Below are positions 8,669 to 17,478 of a DNA stretch of 54,605 nt, in pieces. Within the stretch, counting starts at the first letter, position 1, and every line of letters starts with the position of its first letter. The notes under the pieces are model-generated. The model was not told the DNA's origin. It searched no databases and saw only the letters and a program-made list of their open reading frames with translations. A program made the position numbers and the translations under genes. The DNA is from Phenylobacterium sp. GTDB lineage: Bacteria > Pseudomonadota > Alphaproteobacteria > Caulobacterales > Caulobacteraceae. The stretch spans positions 1-54,605 of the forward strand of contig NZ_JAUYNW010000060.1 of assembly GCF_030698145.1 (NCBI RefSeq). The letters are read 5' to 3'.

Positions 8669-9514
8669 ATGTTCAAGAAAACCTACCACGCGACCCATCC
8701 GGACATGATGAGGGGCGCCGACAACGAGGCCCTGCGTGACCGCTATCTGGTGCAGGACATGTTCGCCGCCGACACGGTCAGCCTGAACTACAGCCACAAC
8801 GAACGCTTCGTGATCGGCGGCGCGGCGCCGGTCTCCAAGGCGGTGAGGCTGCCCGACCAGACCGAACCGGCCAGCGCCGCGGGCCATCCGTTCCTGGAGC
8901 GCCGGGAGTTGGGCGTGGTCAATGTGGGCGGGGCGGGCAAGATCACCGTCGACGGCCAGGCCTTCGACATGGCCCCGCGCGACGGCCTCTATGTGCCGAT
9001 GGGCTCCAAGGACGTGATCTTCGAGAGCGCCGATCCGGCCGCGCCCGCCAAGTTCTACCTGGCCTCGACCCCGGCCCATAAGGTCTGCCCGATCACCAAG
9101 ATCGCCATCTCCCAGGCCAATCCCCTGGAGCGCGGCACGCCCGAGCAGTCCAACGAACGGACCATCTTCCAGTATTTCATCCCGGGGGTCTGCGAGACCG
9201 CGCAACTGCTGCTGGGGGTGACGTTCCTCAAGCCCGGCAGCGTGTGGAACACCATGCCGCCGCACCTGCACGACCGCCGCTCGGAGATCTATTTCTACTT
9301 CGACCTGGAGGGGGACAATAAGGTCTTCCACTTCATGGGCGAGCCCGAGGCCATGCGCCATATCGTGGTCGGCGCCGACGAGGCGGTGATCAGTCCGCCC
9401 TGGTCGATCCACATGGGTGCGGGGACCTCCAACTATGGGTTCATCTGGGCCATGGGCGGGGAGAACCTCGACTATACCGACATGCACGTCCTCGACATCT
9501 GCCAGTTGAAGTAG
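8669..9514 (+). CDS. kduI: 5-dehydro-4-deoxy-D-glucuronate isomerase
   Basis: A 281-residue cupin-fold enzyme (family about 278). The zinc ligands of KduI are conserved: H199 and H201 in [11 protein letters not shown]206, and H248 in PPWSIHMG, each three residues later than in the E. coli protein. It converts the keto form released from unsaturated galacturonate into 3-deoxy-D-glycero-2,5-hexodiulosonate. The ATG at 8669 is preceded by CAAGGA. It lies between uxaC and kduD in an operon, which fits processing of pectate lyase products. Confidence 0.96.
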   Translation: MFKKTYHATHPDMMRGADNEALRDRYLVQDMFAADTVSLNYSHNERFVIGGAAPVSKAVRLPDQTEPASAAGHPFLERRELGVVNVGGAGKITVDGQAFDMAPRDGLYVPMGSKDVIFESADPAAPAKFYLASTPAHKVCPITKIAISQANPLERGTPEQSNERTIFQYFIPGVCETAQLLLGVTFLKPGSVWNTMPPHLHDRRSEIYFYFDLEGDNKVFHFMGEPEAMRHIVVGADEAVISPPWSIHMGAGTSNYGFIWAMGGENLDYTDMHVLDICQLK

Positions 9515-9521
9515 GCGATCC

Positions 9522-10283
9522 ATGTCGTTGCAAATGTTCGATCTTTCCGGCAAGACCGCCGTCGTCACCGGGGCCAACACCGGCCTGGGCCAGGCGATCG
9601 CCGAGGCCCTGGCCGGCGCGGGCGCGGATATCGTCGCGGTGGGCCGCACGCCGCCGGTGGACACCCGCTTCGCGGTCGAGGCCAAGGGACGGCGCTTCCA
9701 CGACATCACCGCTGACCTCTCCACGATGGAGCCGATCGGACGCATCGTGGCCGAGACCGTCGAGCACTTCGGCGGGGTCGACATCCTGGTGAACAACGCT
9801 GGGATCATCCGGCGCAACGACGCGCTCGAGTTCACCGAGGACGACTGGGACTCGGTGATGGACGTCAACCTCAAGACCACCTTCTTCCTGACCCAGGCGG
9901 TCGGGCGGCGGATGGTCGAGCAGGGGCGGGGCGGCAAGATCGTCAACGTCGCCTCGATGCTGTCCTTCCAGGGCGGGATCCGGGTGGCGTCCTACACCGC
10001 CAGCAAGAGCGGCATGGCCGGGATCACCAAGCTGCTGGCCAATGAGTGGGCGGCCAAGGGGATCAATGTGAACGCCATCGCGCCCGGCTACTTCGCCACC
10101 AACAACACCGAGGCCCTGCGCGCCGACGAGGGCCGCAGCCGCGATATCCTGGCCCGCATCCCGGCGGGTCGCTGGGGCCGGCCGGAAGACCTGGGGGGGG
10201 CGGCGGTGTTCCTGTCGTCCAGCGCGGCCGACTACATGCACGGGGCCATCGTCCCAGTCGACGGCGGCTGGCTGGCCCGCTAG
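9522..10283 (+). CDS. kduD: 2-dehydro-3-deoxy-D-gluconate 5-dehydrogenase (SDR)
   Basis: A 253-residue classical short-chain dehydrogenase. The cofactor motif TGANTGLG is at residues 16-23, NNAG at 91-94, and the catalytic Ser145-Tyr158-Lys162 are in VASMLSF and YTASK. It reduces the KduI product to 2-keto-3-deoxygluconate with NAD(P)H. The assignment rests on direct linkage to kduI and a sequence typical of KduD. It is the last gene of its operon; the multi-hairpin repeat at 10310 follows 26 bases later and may end the transcript. Confidence 0.93.
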   Translation: MSLQMFDLSGKTAVVTGANTGLGQAIAEALAGAGADIVAVGRTPPVDTRFAVEAKGRRFHDITADLSTMEPIGRIVAETVEHFGGVDILVNNAGIIRRNDALEFTEDDWDSVMDVNLKTTFFLTQAVGRRMVEQGRGGKIVNVASMLSFQGGIRVASYTASKSGMAGITKLLANEWAAKGINVNAIAPGYFATNNTEALRADEGRSRDILARIPAGRWGRPEDLGGAAVFLSSSAADYMHGAIVPVDGGWLAR

Positions 10284-10309
10284 CCCCGTAATCGGCATGG
10301 GCCATCCAA

Positions 10310-10453
10310 GATGCTCCCCTTCTGGGGAAGCTGGCGCCGAAGGCGACTGAGGGGGACTTTGACTCTTCCTGCCGTGGATGAATCCCCCTCCGTCTCGTCG
10401 CGAAGAAACGACGATCCACCTCCCCCAAACCGCGCTGCGCGCTGGGGGAGGAT
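10310..10453 (+). repeat. multi-hairpin intergenic repeat, copy 1
   Basis: One of three related elements in the window (others at 47613-47760 and 54366-54475). It runs through a C-rich/G-rich first hairpin (ATGCTCCCC ... GGGGAAGC), a short CGCC-GAA-GGCG hairpin, the conserved box GGGGGACTTTGACTC (with a GANTC site at 10361-10365), a TCGTCG/CGACGA hairpin and a terminal CCTCCCCCA ... TGGGGGAGG hairpin. It fills the gap between convergent kduD and the phosphotransferase-like gene, so it may act as a bidirectional transcription barrier. Confidence 0.85.
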
Positions 10454-11044
10454 CTAGGAGCCGCGCAGTCGTTCGAAGGCCGTTGGGCCGCTTCGGGCCG
10501 CGAACGCCGCCACGATCTGGTCGGCGCAGGCGCCGGGTATGGTGTTCGTCGTGTCGACGGTGAAGTCGTAGTCGCCGTGCGCATGGACCAGGCCGACCTG
10601 GCTGCGCGCCTGGCCCGGTTGGCGGTCGCCGCGGGTGATTTCGCGCCGCTCGGCCTCGGCGAGATCGCAGTGGACGCCGACAAAGAACACCTCGCGCCCC
10701 CGGGTCGCCTCCAGCCAGTCCGTCAGCAGCCACGGCTCGAACAGCACATCGTCGACGAGCACCGAGAGACCGCAGTCGGCGAGGGCCGCCACTGATCTGT
10801 GGAAGGCCCTGACCATGGCCTGGGCGCCGGGGCCGAGGTGGAGAGGCGTCGTCCCGTCGGGTTCGTGCGTGAAATGGGTCCCGTGCGGGGTGTTGTGCCA
10901 GCTCGGCGGCATCAGCCCGAAGACGAAGGCGTCGAGACTCATGACGACCGGCTGAGGCTGCAGGCGCTTCTGCAGCGAGCGGGCGAGGGCGCTCTTCCCG
11001 GCGCTGGAGGATCCGTTCAACAGGATGATCGCCGGGTTCGTCAC
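10454..11044 (-). CDS. chloramphenicol phosphotransferase-like P-loop kinase
   Basis: A 196-residue protein with an N-terminal Walker A motif GSSSAGKS (residues 11-18) and the SLDAF segment holding the acidic residue (about 38) used by chloramphenicol 3-O-phosphotransferase. The HCDLAEAERRE and GDRQPGQARSQ segments are also typical of that family. Such proteins phosphorylate hydroxyl groups of small molecules, but most members have no proven drug substrate, so resistance should not be assumed. It is antisense to the uronate genes around it and its stop codon abuts repeat copy 1. It may be an unrelated insertion into the locus. Confidence 0.85.
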   Translation of the reverse strand: MTNPAIILLNGSSSAGKSALARSLQKRLQPQPVVMSLDAFVFGLMPPSWHNTPHGTHFTHEPDGTTPLHLGPGAQAMVRAFHRSVAALADCGLSVLVDDVLFEPWLLTDWLEATRGREVFFVGVHCDLAEAERREITRGDRQPGQARSQVGLVHAHGDYDFTVDTTNTIPGACADQIVAAFAARSGPTAFERLRGS

Positions 11045-11106
11045 ACGCTAAGCTTAGCAGCGGGGGACCGGGGTTCAACGGCCGGTCGGCAAGCGGTATT
11101 GCGGGT

Positions 11107-11133
11107 GTGACCATTTCGTGGCTATGCTAAGAT
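11107..11133 (+). promoter_or_regulatory. candidate promoter of the TonB-dependent receptor gene
   Basis: GTGACCA and GCTAAGAT separated by 12 bases resemble the Caulobacter housekeeping consensus TTGACGS-N10-14-GCTANAWC (6 of 8 in the downstream element, TGAC core upstream). The first operator begins at the last base of the downstream element, which is a natural position for repression. The match is moderate and untested. Confidence 0.4.
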
Positions 11134-11146
11134 GATACCGGTGTCA
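11133..11146. promoter_or_regulatory. LacI-type operator (site 4, receptor promoter)
   Basis: TGATACCGGTGTCA, identical to site 2. It is placed directly at the candidate transcription start of the receptor gene and is paired with site 5, whose centre lies 31 bp away. Confidence 0.8.
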
Positions 11147-11163
11147 GAAGCTATATTGAGCAA

Positions 11164-11177
11164 TGACACCGGTGTCA
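11164..11177. promoter_or_regulatory. LacI-type operator (site 5, perfect palindrome)
   Basis: TGACACCGGTGTCA is a perfect 14-bp palindrome. Its centre is 31 bp from that of site 4, close to three helical turns, so two repressor dimers would bind on the same face of the DNA. Confidence 0.85.
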
Positions 11178-11254
11178 GAAATGTTGGGACTGGGATACGT
11201 CGATCCGACATGCTGCAAGGCGGCGAGGTCGGCGGTCCTGCGAGGGAGGATGCC

Positions 11255-14095
11255 ATGGGTCGGACTTGGACGATGTCGCGTGCGTTGATGGCCGGCGCTT
11301 CGCTGGCGGCGTTGAGCCTCGCCCTGGCGGGGCCAGCAGCGGCTCAGGACGCCCCGTCCGAGGTCGATGAGGTGGTGGTCACCGGGTTTCGGGGCAGCCT
11401 GCAGCAGGCGCTGAACATCAAGCGCGACTCCTCGGTCGCCGCCGACACGATCCTGGCCGAGGACATCGGCAAGTTCCCCGACCTGAACCTGTCGGAATCC
11501 ATCCAGCGGATCTCGGGCGTGGCCCTGGCGCGCGACGCCGGGGAGGGGCGTCAGATCACCGTGCGGGGCCTGAGCCCGCAGTTCACTCGTGTGCGCATCA
11601 ACGGCATGGAGGCGCTGACCACCGCCGGCGGCACCGATGCCTCGGGCGGCACCAACCGCGGCCGCAGCTTTGACTTCAACATCTTCGCCTCGGACCTGTT
11701 CAATTCGATCACCGTCCAGAAGACCGCCGCGGCCCAGACCGAGGAGGGCTCGCTGGGCGCCACGGTCGACCTGCGCACCGCCCGGCCCCTGGACTACAAC
11801 GGCTTCAAGTTCGCCGCCTCCGGCCAGGCCAGCTACAACACCTTGTCGGAACAGACCTCGCCACGCATGGCGGCGATGATCTCCAACACCTGGGCCGACG
11901 ACACCTTCGGCGCGCTGCTGTCGGTGGCCTACAGCAAGCGCACCTTGCTGGACGTCGGAACCTCGACCGTCCGATGGGCGACGGGGACCGTCGTCTCGCC
12001 GGGCTTCGACGCCCTGCCGAACGCCGCTGGGCTACCGGCCACGGTCAATCCGGCGGCCGCGGCGGTGAACGCCGCCTACCATCCCCGCATCCCGCGCTAT
12101 GACCGCTACGACCAGGAGCAGGAGCGCCTGGGCGCGACCTTCGCCCTGCAGTGGAAGCCCAGCGACCGCACCGAGCTCACCTTCGACCTGCTCTACGCCA
12201 AGCTGGACGGCAATCGCGAAGAGCAGTTCCTGGAAGTGCCCTCGTTCAGCGTCAACGCCGCCTGCACCGCGGCCAATGTGGCGACGAGCTGCGGCATCGC
12301 CGACACCAACGTCACGGCCTCGACGATCGACGCCAACAACACCCTGGTGGCCGCGACCTTCAACGACGTCGATCTGCGGGTCGAGGATCGCTACGACGAG
12401 CTGACCACGACCTTCACCCAGTACTCACTCGACTTCACCCACGAGTTCTCCGACAGCCTGCGCATCCACGCCCTGGCCGGCAGTTCGAAGTCCGACCACG
12501 ACAATCCGATCCAGACCACGATCATCTGGGACCAGTTCAACGTCGACGGCTACCGCTACGACTACAGCCAGGGCCGGGCGCCGCTGCTGACCTACGGCAA
12601 CGCCAACCTGACCGACGCCAACACCTGGACCCTGACCCAGGTGCGCATGCGGCCCCAAACGGCCACCAACACCTACGACACCGTCCAGGCCGAGGTGGAG
12701 TTCGAGCCCAACGAGATCTTCAAGTTCTCGGCCGGGCTGAACTGGAAGAGCTACGACTTCGAGAGCACTGAGCTTCGCCGCTCCAACGGCACCAGCGCCA
12801 ACCAGGAGACGGTGGTGCCCGCGGCGGTGGCGGCCATCGCTCGGGCGAGCTACGGCAAGACCGTCACCCTGCCCACCGATGGGCTGGACGCGCCCGCCGG
12901 CACGGTGACCAACTGGGTCTCGCCGAACTATTTCGCCGCGGCGACCGCCTTCAGCCTCAACGACCCGACCGCCTTCGGCGGCGCTTGGCGGCTGGGCTCC
13001 GAACCCGCGCTCGGCAACAACCGCGGGGTGTCGGAAGAGGACAAGGGCGGCTTCGTCCAGGTCGACTGGTCGACCGAGATCGCGGGCATGCCGTTCCGCG
13101 GCAATGTCGGGGTGCGCCACGTCCAGACCCAGCAGAGCGCCTCGGGCTTCACTTTCCTGTCGGGCGCGGCGGTGTCGGTCACGGTCGATCGCGCCTATGA
13201 GGACACCCTGCCGTCGCTGAACGCGGTGCTGGAGCCGATGGAGAACCTGCTGATCCGGTTCGGCGCGGCCCAGACCATGTCGCGGCCGGACCTGGGCAAC
13301 CTGACGCCCGGCGCCACGGTCAGCGTCTCGGGCACCACCCGCACGGTCACCGCCGGCAACCCCAATCTCGATCCCTTCCGGGCCGACGCCTACGACCTGT
13401 CCTTTGAATGGTACTACCAGCCCGAAGCCCTGATCAGCGTCGCGGTCTTCCAGAAGAAGATCGACAGTTTCGTCCAGACCCTGGCGACCGGCATTCCCTT
13501 CACCGGCAATCCGTTCGGCATTCCCGACAGCGTCGCCGTGGCGGCCTGCGGCTCGACCCCGGGCTGCAGCCCCTCGGCCAACTGGCTGTTCTCGACCCCG
13601 CGCAACACCCCCGGCGGCGACCTGAAGGGCTACGAGATCAGCTTCCAGCAGCCGTTGACCTTCCTGCCCGGGCCGCTGTCGCACCTCGGGATCCTGGCCA
13701 ACTACACCTACGTGAAGTCGTCCATCGACTACCTGAACGCCGCCGGCGCGGTGGTGGCGACCAACGACATCACGGGCCTGTCGCGCAAGGCCTACAACGC
13801 CACGCTCTACTACGAGGACGAGAAGGTGAGCGCCCGGGTCTCGGCCAGCTATCGCAGCCGCTACCTGACTCGCGTGCCCGGAGCCGAGGCCGGCACGACC
13901 TATGACGGTGTCAACGAGACGTTCAATGTCGACGCCTCGTTCACCTACACCTGGAACGACCATCTGAAGTTCACCTTCGAGGGCGTGAACCTCACCGACG
14001 AGTTTCAGGACCAGTTCAACGACCAGACCGACCGGCTCTCGTTCTATCACCACACCGGCCGCGAGTTCCTGGTCGGGGTCCGCTACACCTACTAG
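11255..14095 (+). CDS. TonB-dependent receptor for pectin-derived oligosaccharides or uronates
   Basis: A 946-residue outer-membrane transporter. The signal peptide covers about residues 1-30 (hydrophobic AGASLAALSLALAG, then AAAQ), followed by an acidic stretch and EVVVTGFRGSLQQAL at the start of the plug. The plug shows IQRISGVALARDAGEGRQITVRGL, and the long C-terminal half has alternating barrel strands ending in an aromatic residue (RYTY). ATG 11255 has a strong GAGGGAGGA four bases upstream; the open frame further upstream runs through both operators and is not coding. The paired operators and flanking kduD and kdgK indicate that the cargo is oligogalacturonide or uronate. The family is certain; the substrate is inferred. 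Confidence 0.93.
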   Translation: MGRTWTMSRALMAGASLAALSLALAGPAAAQDAPSEVDEVVVTGFRGSLQQALNIKRDSSVAADTILAEDIGKFPDLNLSESIQRISGVALARDAGEGRQITVRGLSPQFTRVRINGMEALTTAGGTDASGGTNRGRSFDFNIFASDLFNSITVQKTAAAQTEEGSLGATVDLRTARPLDYNGFKFAASGQASYNTLSEQTSPRMAAMISNTWADDTFGALLSVAYSKRTLLDVGTSTVRWATGTVVSPGFDALPNAAGLPATVNPAAAAVNAAYHPRIPRYDRYDQEQERLGATFALQWKPSDRTELTFDLLYAKLDGNREEQFLEVPSFSVNAACTAANVATSCGIADTNVTASTIDANNTLVAATFNDVDLRVEDRYDELTTTFTQYSLDFTHEFSDSLRIHALAGSSKSDHDNPIQTTIIWDQFNVDGYRYDYSQGRAPLLTYGNANLTDANTWTLTQVRMRPQTATNTYDTVQAEVEFEPNEIFKFSAGLNWKSYDFESTELRRSNGTSANQETVVPAAVAAIARASYGKTVTLPTDGLDAPAGTVTNWVSPNYFAAATAFSLNDPTAFGGAWRLGSEPALGNNRGVSEEDKGGFVQVDWSTEIAGMPFRGNVGVRHVQTQQSASGFTFLSGAAVSVTVDRAYEDTLPSLNAVLEPMENLLIRFGAAQTMSRPDLGNLTPGATVSVSGTTRTVTAGNPNLDPFRADAYDLSFEWYYQPEALISVAVFQKKIDSFVQTLATGIPFTGNPFGIPDSVAVAACGSTPGCSPSANWLFSTPRNTPGGDLKGYEISFQQPLTFLPGPLSHLGILANYTYVKSSIDYLNAAGAVVATNDITGLSRKAYNATLYYEDEKVSARVSASYRSRYLTRVPGAEAGTTYDGVNETFNVDASFTYTWNDHLKFTFEGVNLTDEFQDQFNDQTDRLSFYHHTGREFLVGVRYTY

Positions 14096-14124
14096 CCGCC
14101 TTCTCCCCAAGAAGAGCACTCTGT

Positions 14125-14158
14125 CGGCGCGCCGGGATGATTGGCGCGCCGCTTTTTC
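14125..14158 (+). terminator. intrinsic terminator after the receptor gene
   Basis: A nine-base-pair stem CGGCGCGCC/GGCGCGCCG with a nine-base loop is followed by CTTTTTC. It lies 30 bases after the receptor stop and ends just before the kdgK ribosome binding site, so kdgK must be read through it or have its own promoter. Confidence 0.8.
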
Positions 14159-14173
14159 AAGGAGATCACCTGC

Positions 14174-15196
14174 GTGGGCCGCGTCGTCTGTTTCGGGGAA
14201 ATCCTCATCCGGCTCACGGCGCCGGACGCCGAGCTGCTGCTGCAGTCGCCCAGCCTGAAGGTCTGCTTTGGCGGGGCGGAGACCAATGTGGCGGTGTCCC
14301 TGGCGAGGTTGGGTCATGAGGCGGCCATGCTCTCGGTGGCGCCCGACAATGCGCTGGGCCGGGCCGGGATCGACGAGCTGCGCCGCTACGGCGTCGACAT
14401 CTCGCGCGTGATCGTGACGCCGGGCCGCCAGGGGCTCTATTTCCTGACGCCGGGCGCGGCGCAGCGGACCTCCCACGTGCTCTATGACCGGGCCGGGTCG
14501 GCGTTCGCTCTCGGCGCGAGCGGGCTGGACTGGGACACGGGGCTGGCTGGGGCGGAATGGCTGCACGTCTCCGGCGTCACCGCCGCCATCGGCCAGCAGA
14601 CGGCGGAAGCCGCCATCGCCGCGGTGCGCGCCGCCCATCGGCTGGGCGTCAAGGTGTCGATGGATTGCAACTACCGGGCTAGCCTCTGGCAGGCCTGGAA
14701 CGGCGACGCGCCGGCGATCCTGGCCGAGATGCTGAGCCACGCCGACCTGGTGTTCGGCGACCATCGCGACATCGCCCTGGTGCGGGGGGCGAGGCTCCCC
14801 GCCGCCCAGCCGGGCGAGAGCACCGGCGATCTGCGCCGACGCGCGGCCAGCGCGGCCTTCGAGGCCTTCCCGAAGCTGCAGCGGATGGCCTGCACCGACC
14901 GGGTGCAGCACACGGTCAATCATCACGACATCTCGGGCCTGGTCTTCACCCGCGAACGCACCTGGCGCACCGAAAGCCGGCCGCTGAACCCGATCATCGA
15001 CCGGATCGGGGGCGGCGACGCCTTCGCCGCGGGGATCCTGCACGGCCTGCTCGCCGGGCTGGAGGAGGGGGCGGGGCTGGAGTTCGCCATCGCCGCCGCG
15101 GCCCTGAAGCACGCCACCCCCGGCGACTTCAACCTGGCCACTCGCGCCGAGGTCGAGGCCCTGGTGGCCAGCGACAGCCTGGACGTGCGGCGCTGA
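14174..15196 (+). CDS. kdgK: 2-keto-3-deoxygluconate kinase (PfkB family)
   Basis: A 340-residue ribokinase-like sugar kinase. The N-terminal CFGEILIRL and GGAETNVAVSLARLG segments bind substrate, and the second PfkB signature DRIGGGDAFAAGIL (about 276-289) contains the catalytic Asp near 282. It phosphorylates KDG to KDPG, the step where both uronate branches of this locus converge. The GTG at 14174 is chosen because AAGGAG sits nine bases upstream and the product begins with the expected hydrophobic first strand. It follows the receptor gene, separated by a strong terminator. No KDPG aldolase gene is visible in the window. Confidence 0.93.
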   Translation: MGRVVCFGEILIRLTAPDAELLLQSPSLKVCFGGAETNVAVSLARLGHEAAMLSVAPDNALGRAGIDELRRYGVDISRVIVTPGRQGLYFLTPGAAQRTSHVLYDRAGSAFALGASGLDWDTGLAGAEWLHVSGVTAAIGQQTAEAAIAAVRAAHRLGVKVSMDCNYRASLWQAWNGDAPAILAEMLSHADLVFGDHRDIALVRGARLPAAQPGESTGDLRRRAASAAFEAFPKLQRMACTDRVQHTVNHHDISGLVFTRERTWRTESRPLNPIIDRIGGGDAFAAGILHGLLAGLEEGAGLEFAIAAAALKHATPGDFNLATRAEVEALVASDSLDVRR

Positions 15197-15246
15197 TATG
15201 ACAGAAGTTTAATCCGCCGCCCCGCGCCACCGCTGATCGGCGGTGT

Positions 15247-15280
15247 ATGAAAGGCCCCAAACGCCACCGGCGCCGCAGAG
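15247..15280 (+). repeat. conserved 34-base leader motif, copy a
   Basis: ATGAAAGGCCCCAA followed by GGCGCCGCAG after eight intervening bases. It matches 29 of 34 bases with 39538-39571. It lies 22 bases before the M13 peptidase start; the other copy precedes glycerol kinase. Both copies begin with ATG and would translate as MKGPK followed by an Arg-rich stretch. Confidence 0.6.
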
Positions 15281-15301
15281 CGCCGCGCCTGGGAGCCCGC
15301 A

Positions 15302-17422
15302 ATGAACTCTTGGAAGTCCGTCCTGCTGGGGGCCTGCGCCCCGATCCTGCTCGCCGGCTGCGCCACCGTTCCGCCGCCGCCGTCGGCCGCCCCGCAACCC
15401 GCTCCGCCGCCCGTGGCCGAGGCGCCCAAGCCCAAGCCGAGATTCGGGACCTTCGGCTTCGACGTGGCCGGCATGGACACCGCCGTCGCGCCCGGCGACG
15501 ACTTCTTCGCCCACGCCAACGGCGCCTGGGTCAAGACCACCGAGATCCCAGCCGACCGAGGCAGCTACAACACCTTCACGGTGCTGACCGAGGCCGCCGG
15601 CGTGCGGACCCGGGCGATCATCGAGGACGCCGCCAAGGCTCAGGCCCCCGAGGGCTCCGAGGCCCGCAAGATCGGCGACTACTACGCCAGCTTCATGGAC
15701 GAGGCGGCAATCGCCGTCGCCGGCCTGACGCCGCTCAAGCCCGAGCTCGACCGGATCGCCGCGATCAAGACCCGCGCCGACCTGTCGCGCGAGCTGGGGC
15801 GGGGCCTGCGAGCCGACGTCGACGCGCTCAACGCCACCGACTTCCAGACCGATCGGCTGTTCGGCCTGTGGGTGGCCGAGGACATGAACGACACCACCCA
15901 GTACCGGCCCTATCTGATGCAGGGCGGGCTGTGGCTGCCCGACCGCGAGTACTATCTGGCCGACACGCCGCGCTTCAAGGAGTTGCGGGCCAAGTACCAG
16001 GACCACGTCGCCCGGATGCTGACCCTGGCGGGCTACGCCGACGCCCCGGCCCGGGCGGCGCGCGTGCTGGCCCTGGAGACCGCCATCGCCAAGGCCCACT
16101 GGACCGTGGACGCCACGTCGGACGTGGCCAAGGCCAACACCGTCTGGACCCGCGCCGAGCTTGCGGGAAAGGCCCCCGGCCTCGACTGGAACGCCTACCT
16201 GACTGGAGCGGGCTTGGAGGCCCAGCCCCGGCTCGGCGCCTGGCAGTCCAGCGCCATCGCCGATATCGCCAAGCTGGTCGGCCGCCAGCCGATCGCGGCC
16301 TGGAAGGACTATCTGGCCTTCCATGCGGTGGCGCGGGGCGCGCCCTTCATGGGCCAGGCCCTGGTCGAGGAACACTTCGCCTTCAACGGCACGGCGCTGA
16401 GCGGCACGCCGCAGCAGCGCGACCGCTGGAAGCGGGGGGTGGACAACACCAGCCTGGCGCTCGGCGAAGCCGTCGGGAAGGTCTACGCCGAGCGGCACTT
16501 CTCGCCGGAGGCCAAGGCCCAGGTGCGGGAGATGGTGAGGAACCTGCTGGTCGCCTTCGACGCGCGGGTCGACCGCCTGGACTGGATGAGCCCGCAGACC
16601 AAGTCCAAGGCCAAGGAAAAGCTGGCCAACTTCAAGGTGGGCGTCGGCTATCCCGACAAGTGGCGCGACTACTCGGGCCTCAGCATCGTGCGCGGCGACG
16701 CCTATGGCAACTGGGAGCGGGCGGGTCTGTTCGAGTATCGGCGCAATGTCGCCAAGCTGGGCAAGCCGGTGGATCGCGACGAGTGGTACCTGCTGCCGCA
16801 GGACGTCAACGCGCTGAACATGCCCATGCAGAACATGATCATCTTCCCGGCCGCGATCCTGGAGCCGACCTTCTTCGATCCCCACGCGGACGCGGCGGTG
16901 AACTACGGCGCCATCGGCGGGGTGATCGGCCACGAGGTCGTGCATGGCTTCGACGACATCGGCGCCCTGTTCGATCCCAAGGGCAATTTGAAGAATTGGT
17001 GGACCGAGGCCGACATGGCCCAGTTCAAGGCCCGCGGCCAGGCCCTGGCCCGGCAGTACAGCGCCTATGAGCCGCTGCCCGGCCTGCACCTCAACGGTGA
17101 ACAGGTGCTGGGCGAGAACATCGCAGACCTGGCGGGCCTGGCGACGGCCTATGACGCTTACCACCTGTCGCTCAAGGGCGCGCCGGCCCCAGTGATCGAC
17201 GGTTTCACCGCCGACCAGCGGTTCTATTTCGGCTGGGCGCAGAACTACCGGTCCAAGTTCCGGGAGGCCGCCCTGCGGCGCGCGGTGCTCACCGGCGTCC
17301 ACTCGCCGGGCATGTATCGCGCCCAGACCGTGCGCAACCAGGATCCCTGGTACGGCGCCTTCGACGTCAAGCCGGGGCAGGGGCTGCACCTGGCGCCCGC
17401 CGATCGGGTGAAAATCTGGTAG
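15302..17422 (+). CDS. M13-family metallopeptidase, lipoprotein
   Basis: A 706-residue zinc metallopeptidase of the neprilysin/PepO family. A lipoprotein signal peptide ends in LAGC (lipidated Cys about residue 20), followed by a Pro/Ala-rich linker to about residue 50. The zinc site is complete: HEVVH at 544-548 and ENIAD with Glu about 605. Substrate-binding NAYY/NMPMQN-type segments precede the zinc motif. Its job is degradation of short peptides in the periplasm or at the membrane surface. ATG 15302 follows GGGAGCCCGCA. The C-terminus ends in KIW. A TrmH-type methyltransferase gene follows immediately. Confidence 0.95.
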   Translation: MNSWKSVLLGACAPILLAGCATVPPPPSAAPQPAPPPVAEAPKPKPRFGTFGFDVAGMDTAVAPGDDFFAHANGAWVKTTEIPADRGSYNTFTVLTEAAGVRTRAIIEDAAKAQAPEGSEARKIGDYYASFMDEAAIAVAGLTPLKPELDRIAAIKTRADLSRELGRGLRADVDALNATDFQTDRLFGLWVAEDMNDTTQYRPYLMQGGLWLPDREYYLADTPRFKELRAKYQDHVARMLTLAGYADAPARAARVLALETAIAKAHWTVDATSDVAKANTVWTRAELAGKAPGLDWNAYLTGAGLEAQPRLGAWQSSAIADIAKLVGRQPIAAWKDYLAFHAVARGAPFMGQALVEEHFAFNGTALSGTPQQRDRWKRGVDNTSLALGEAVGKVYAERHFSPEAKAQVREMVRNLLVAFDARVDRLDWMSPQTKSKAKEKLANFKVGVGYPDKWRDYSGLSIVRGDAYGNWERAGLFEYRRNVAKLGKPVDRDEWYLLPQDVNALNMPMQNMIIFPAAILEPTFFDPHADAAVNYGAIGGVIGHEVVHGFDDIGALFDPKGNLKNWWTEADMAQFKARGQALARQYSAYEPLPGLHLNGEQVLGENIADLAGLATAYDAYHLSLKGAPAPVIDGFTADQRFYFGWAQNYRSKFREAALRRAVLTGVHSPGMYRAQTVRNQDPWYGAFDVKPGQGLHLAPADRVKIW

Positions 17423-17478
17423 CCCAGGTCGTCCCCATCGACGATCCGGACGACCCGCGGGTCGCCGCCTATCGCGAC

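Noticed and set aside
10454..11044. Calling the phosphotransferase-like gene a chloramphenicol resistance gene
   Set aside because: The P-loop and acidic residue fit the family, but most members have unknown substrates and nothing nearby indicates antibiotic production or resistance.
12425..15112. 895-residue minus-strand frame under the receptor and kdgK
   Set aside because: It spans two well-supported plus-strand genes and a terminator, and its composition (His, Gln, Arg, Gly) is typical of antisense GC-rich frames.
15247..17070. 607-residue plus-strand frame opened by the conserved leader ATG
   Set aside because: Its first codons match the leader motif, but the rest overlaps the M13 gene out of frame and translates as low-complexity Arg/Gly/Ala sequence.
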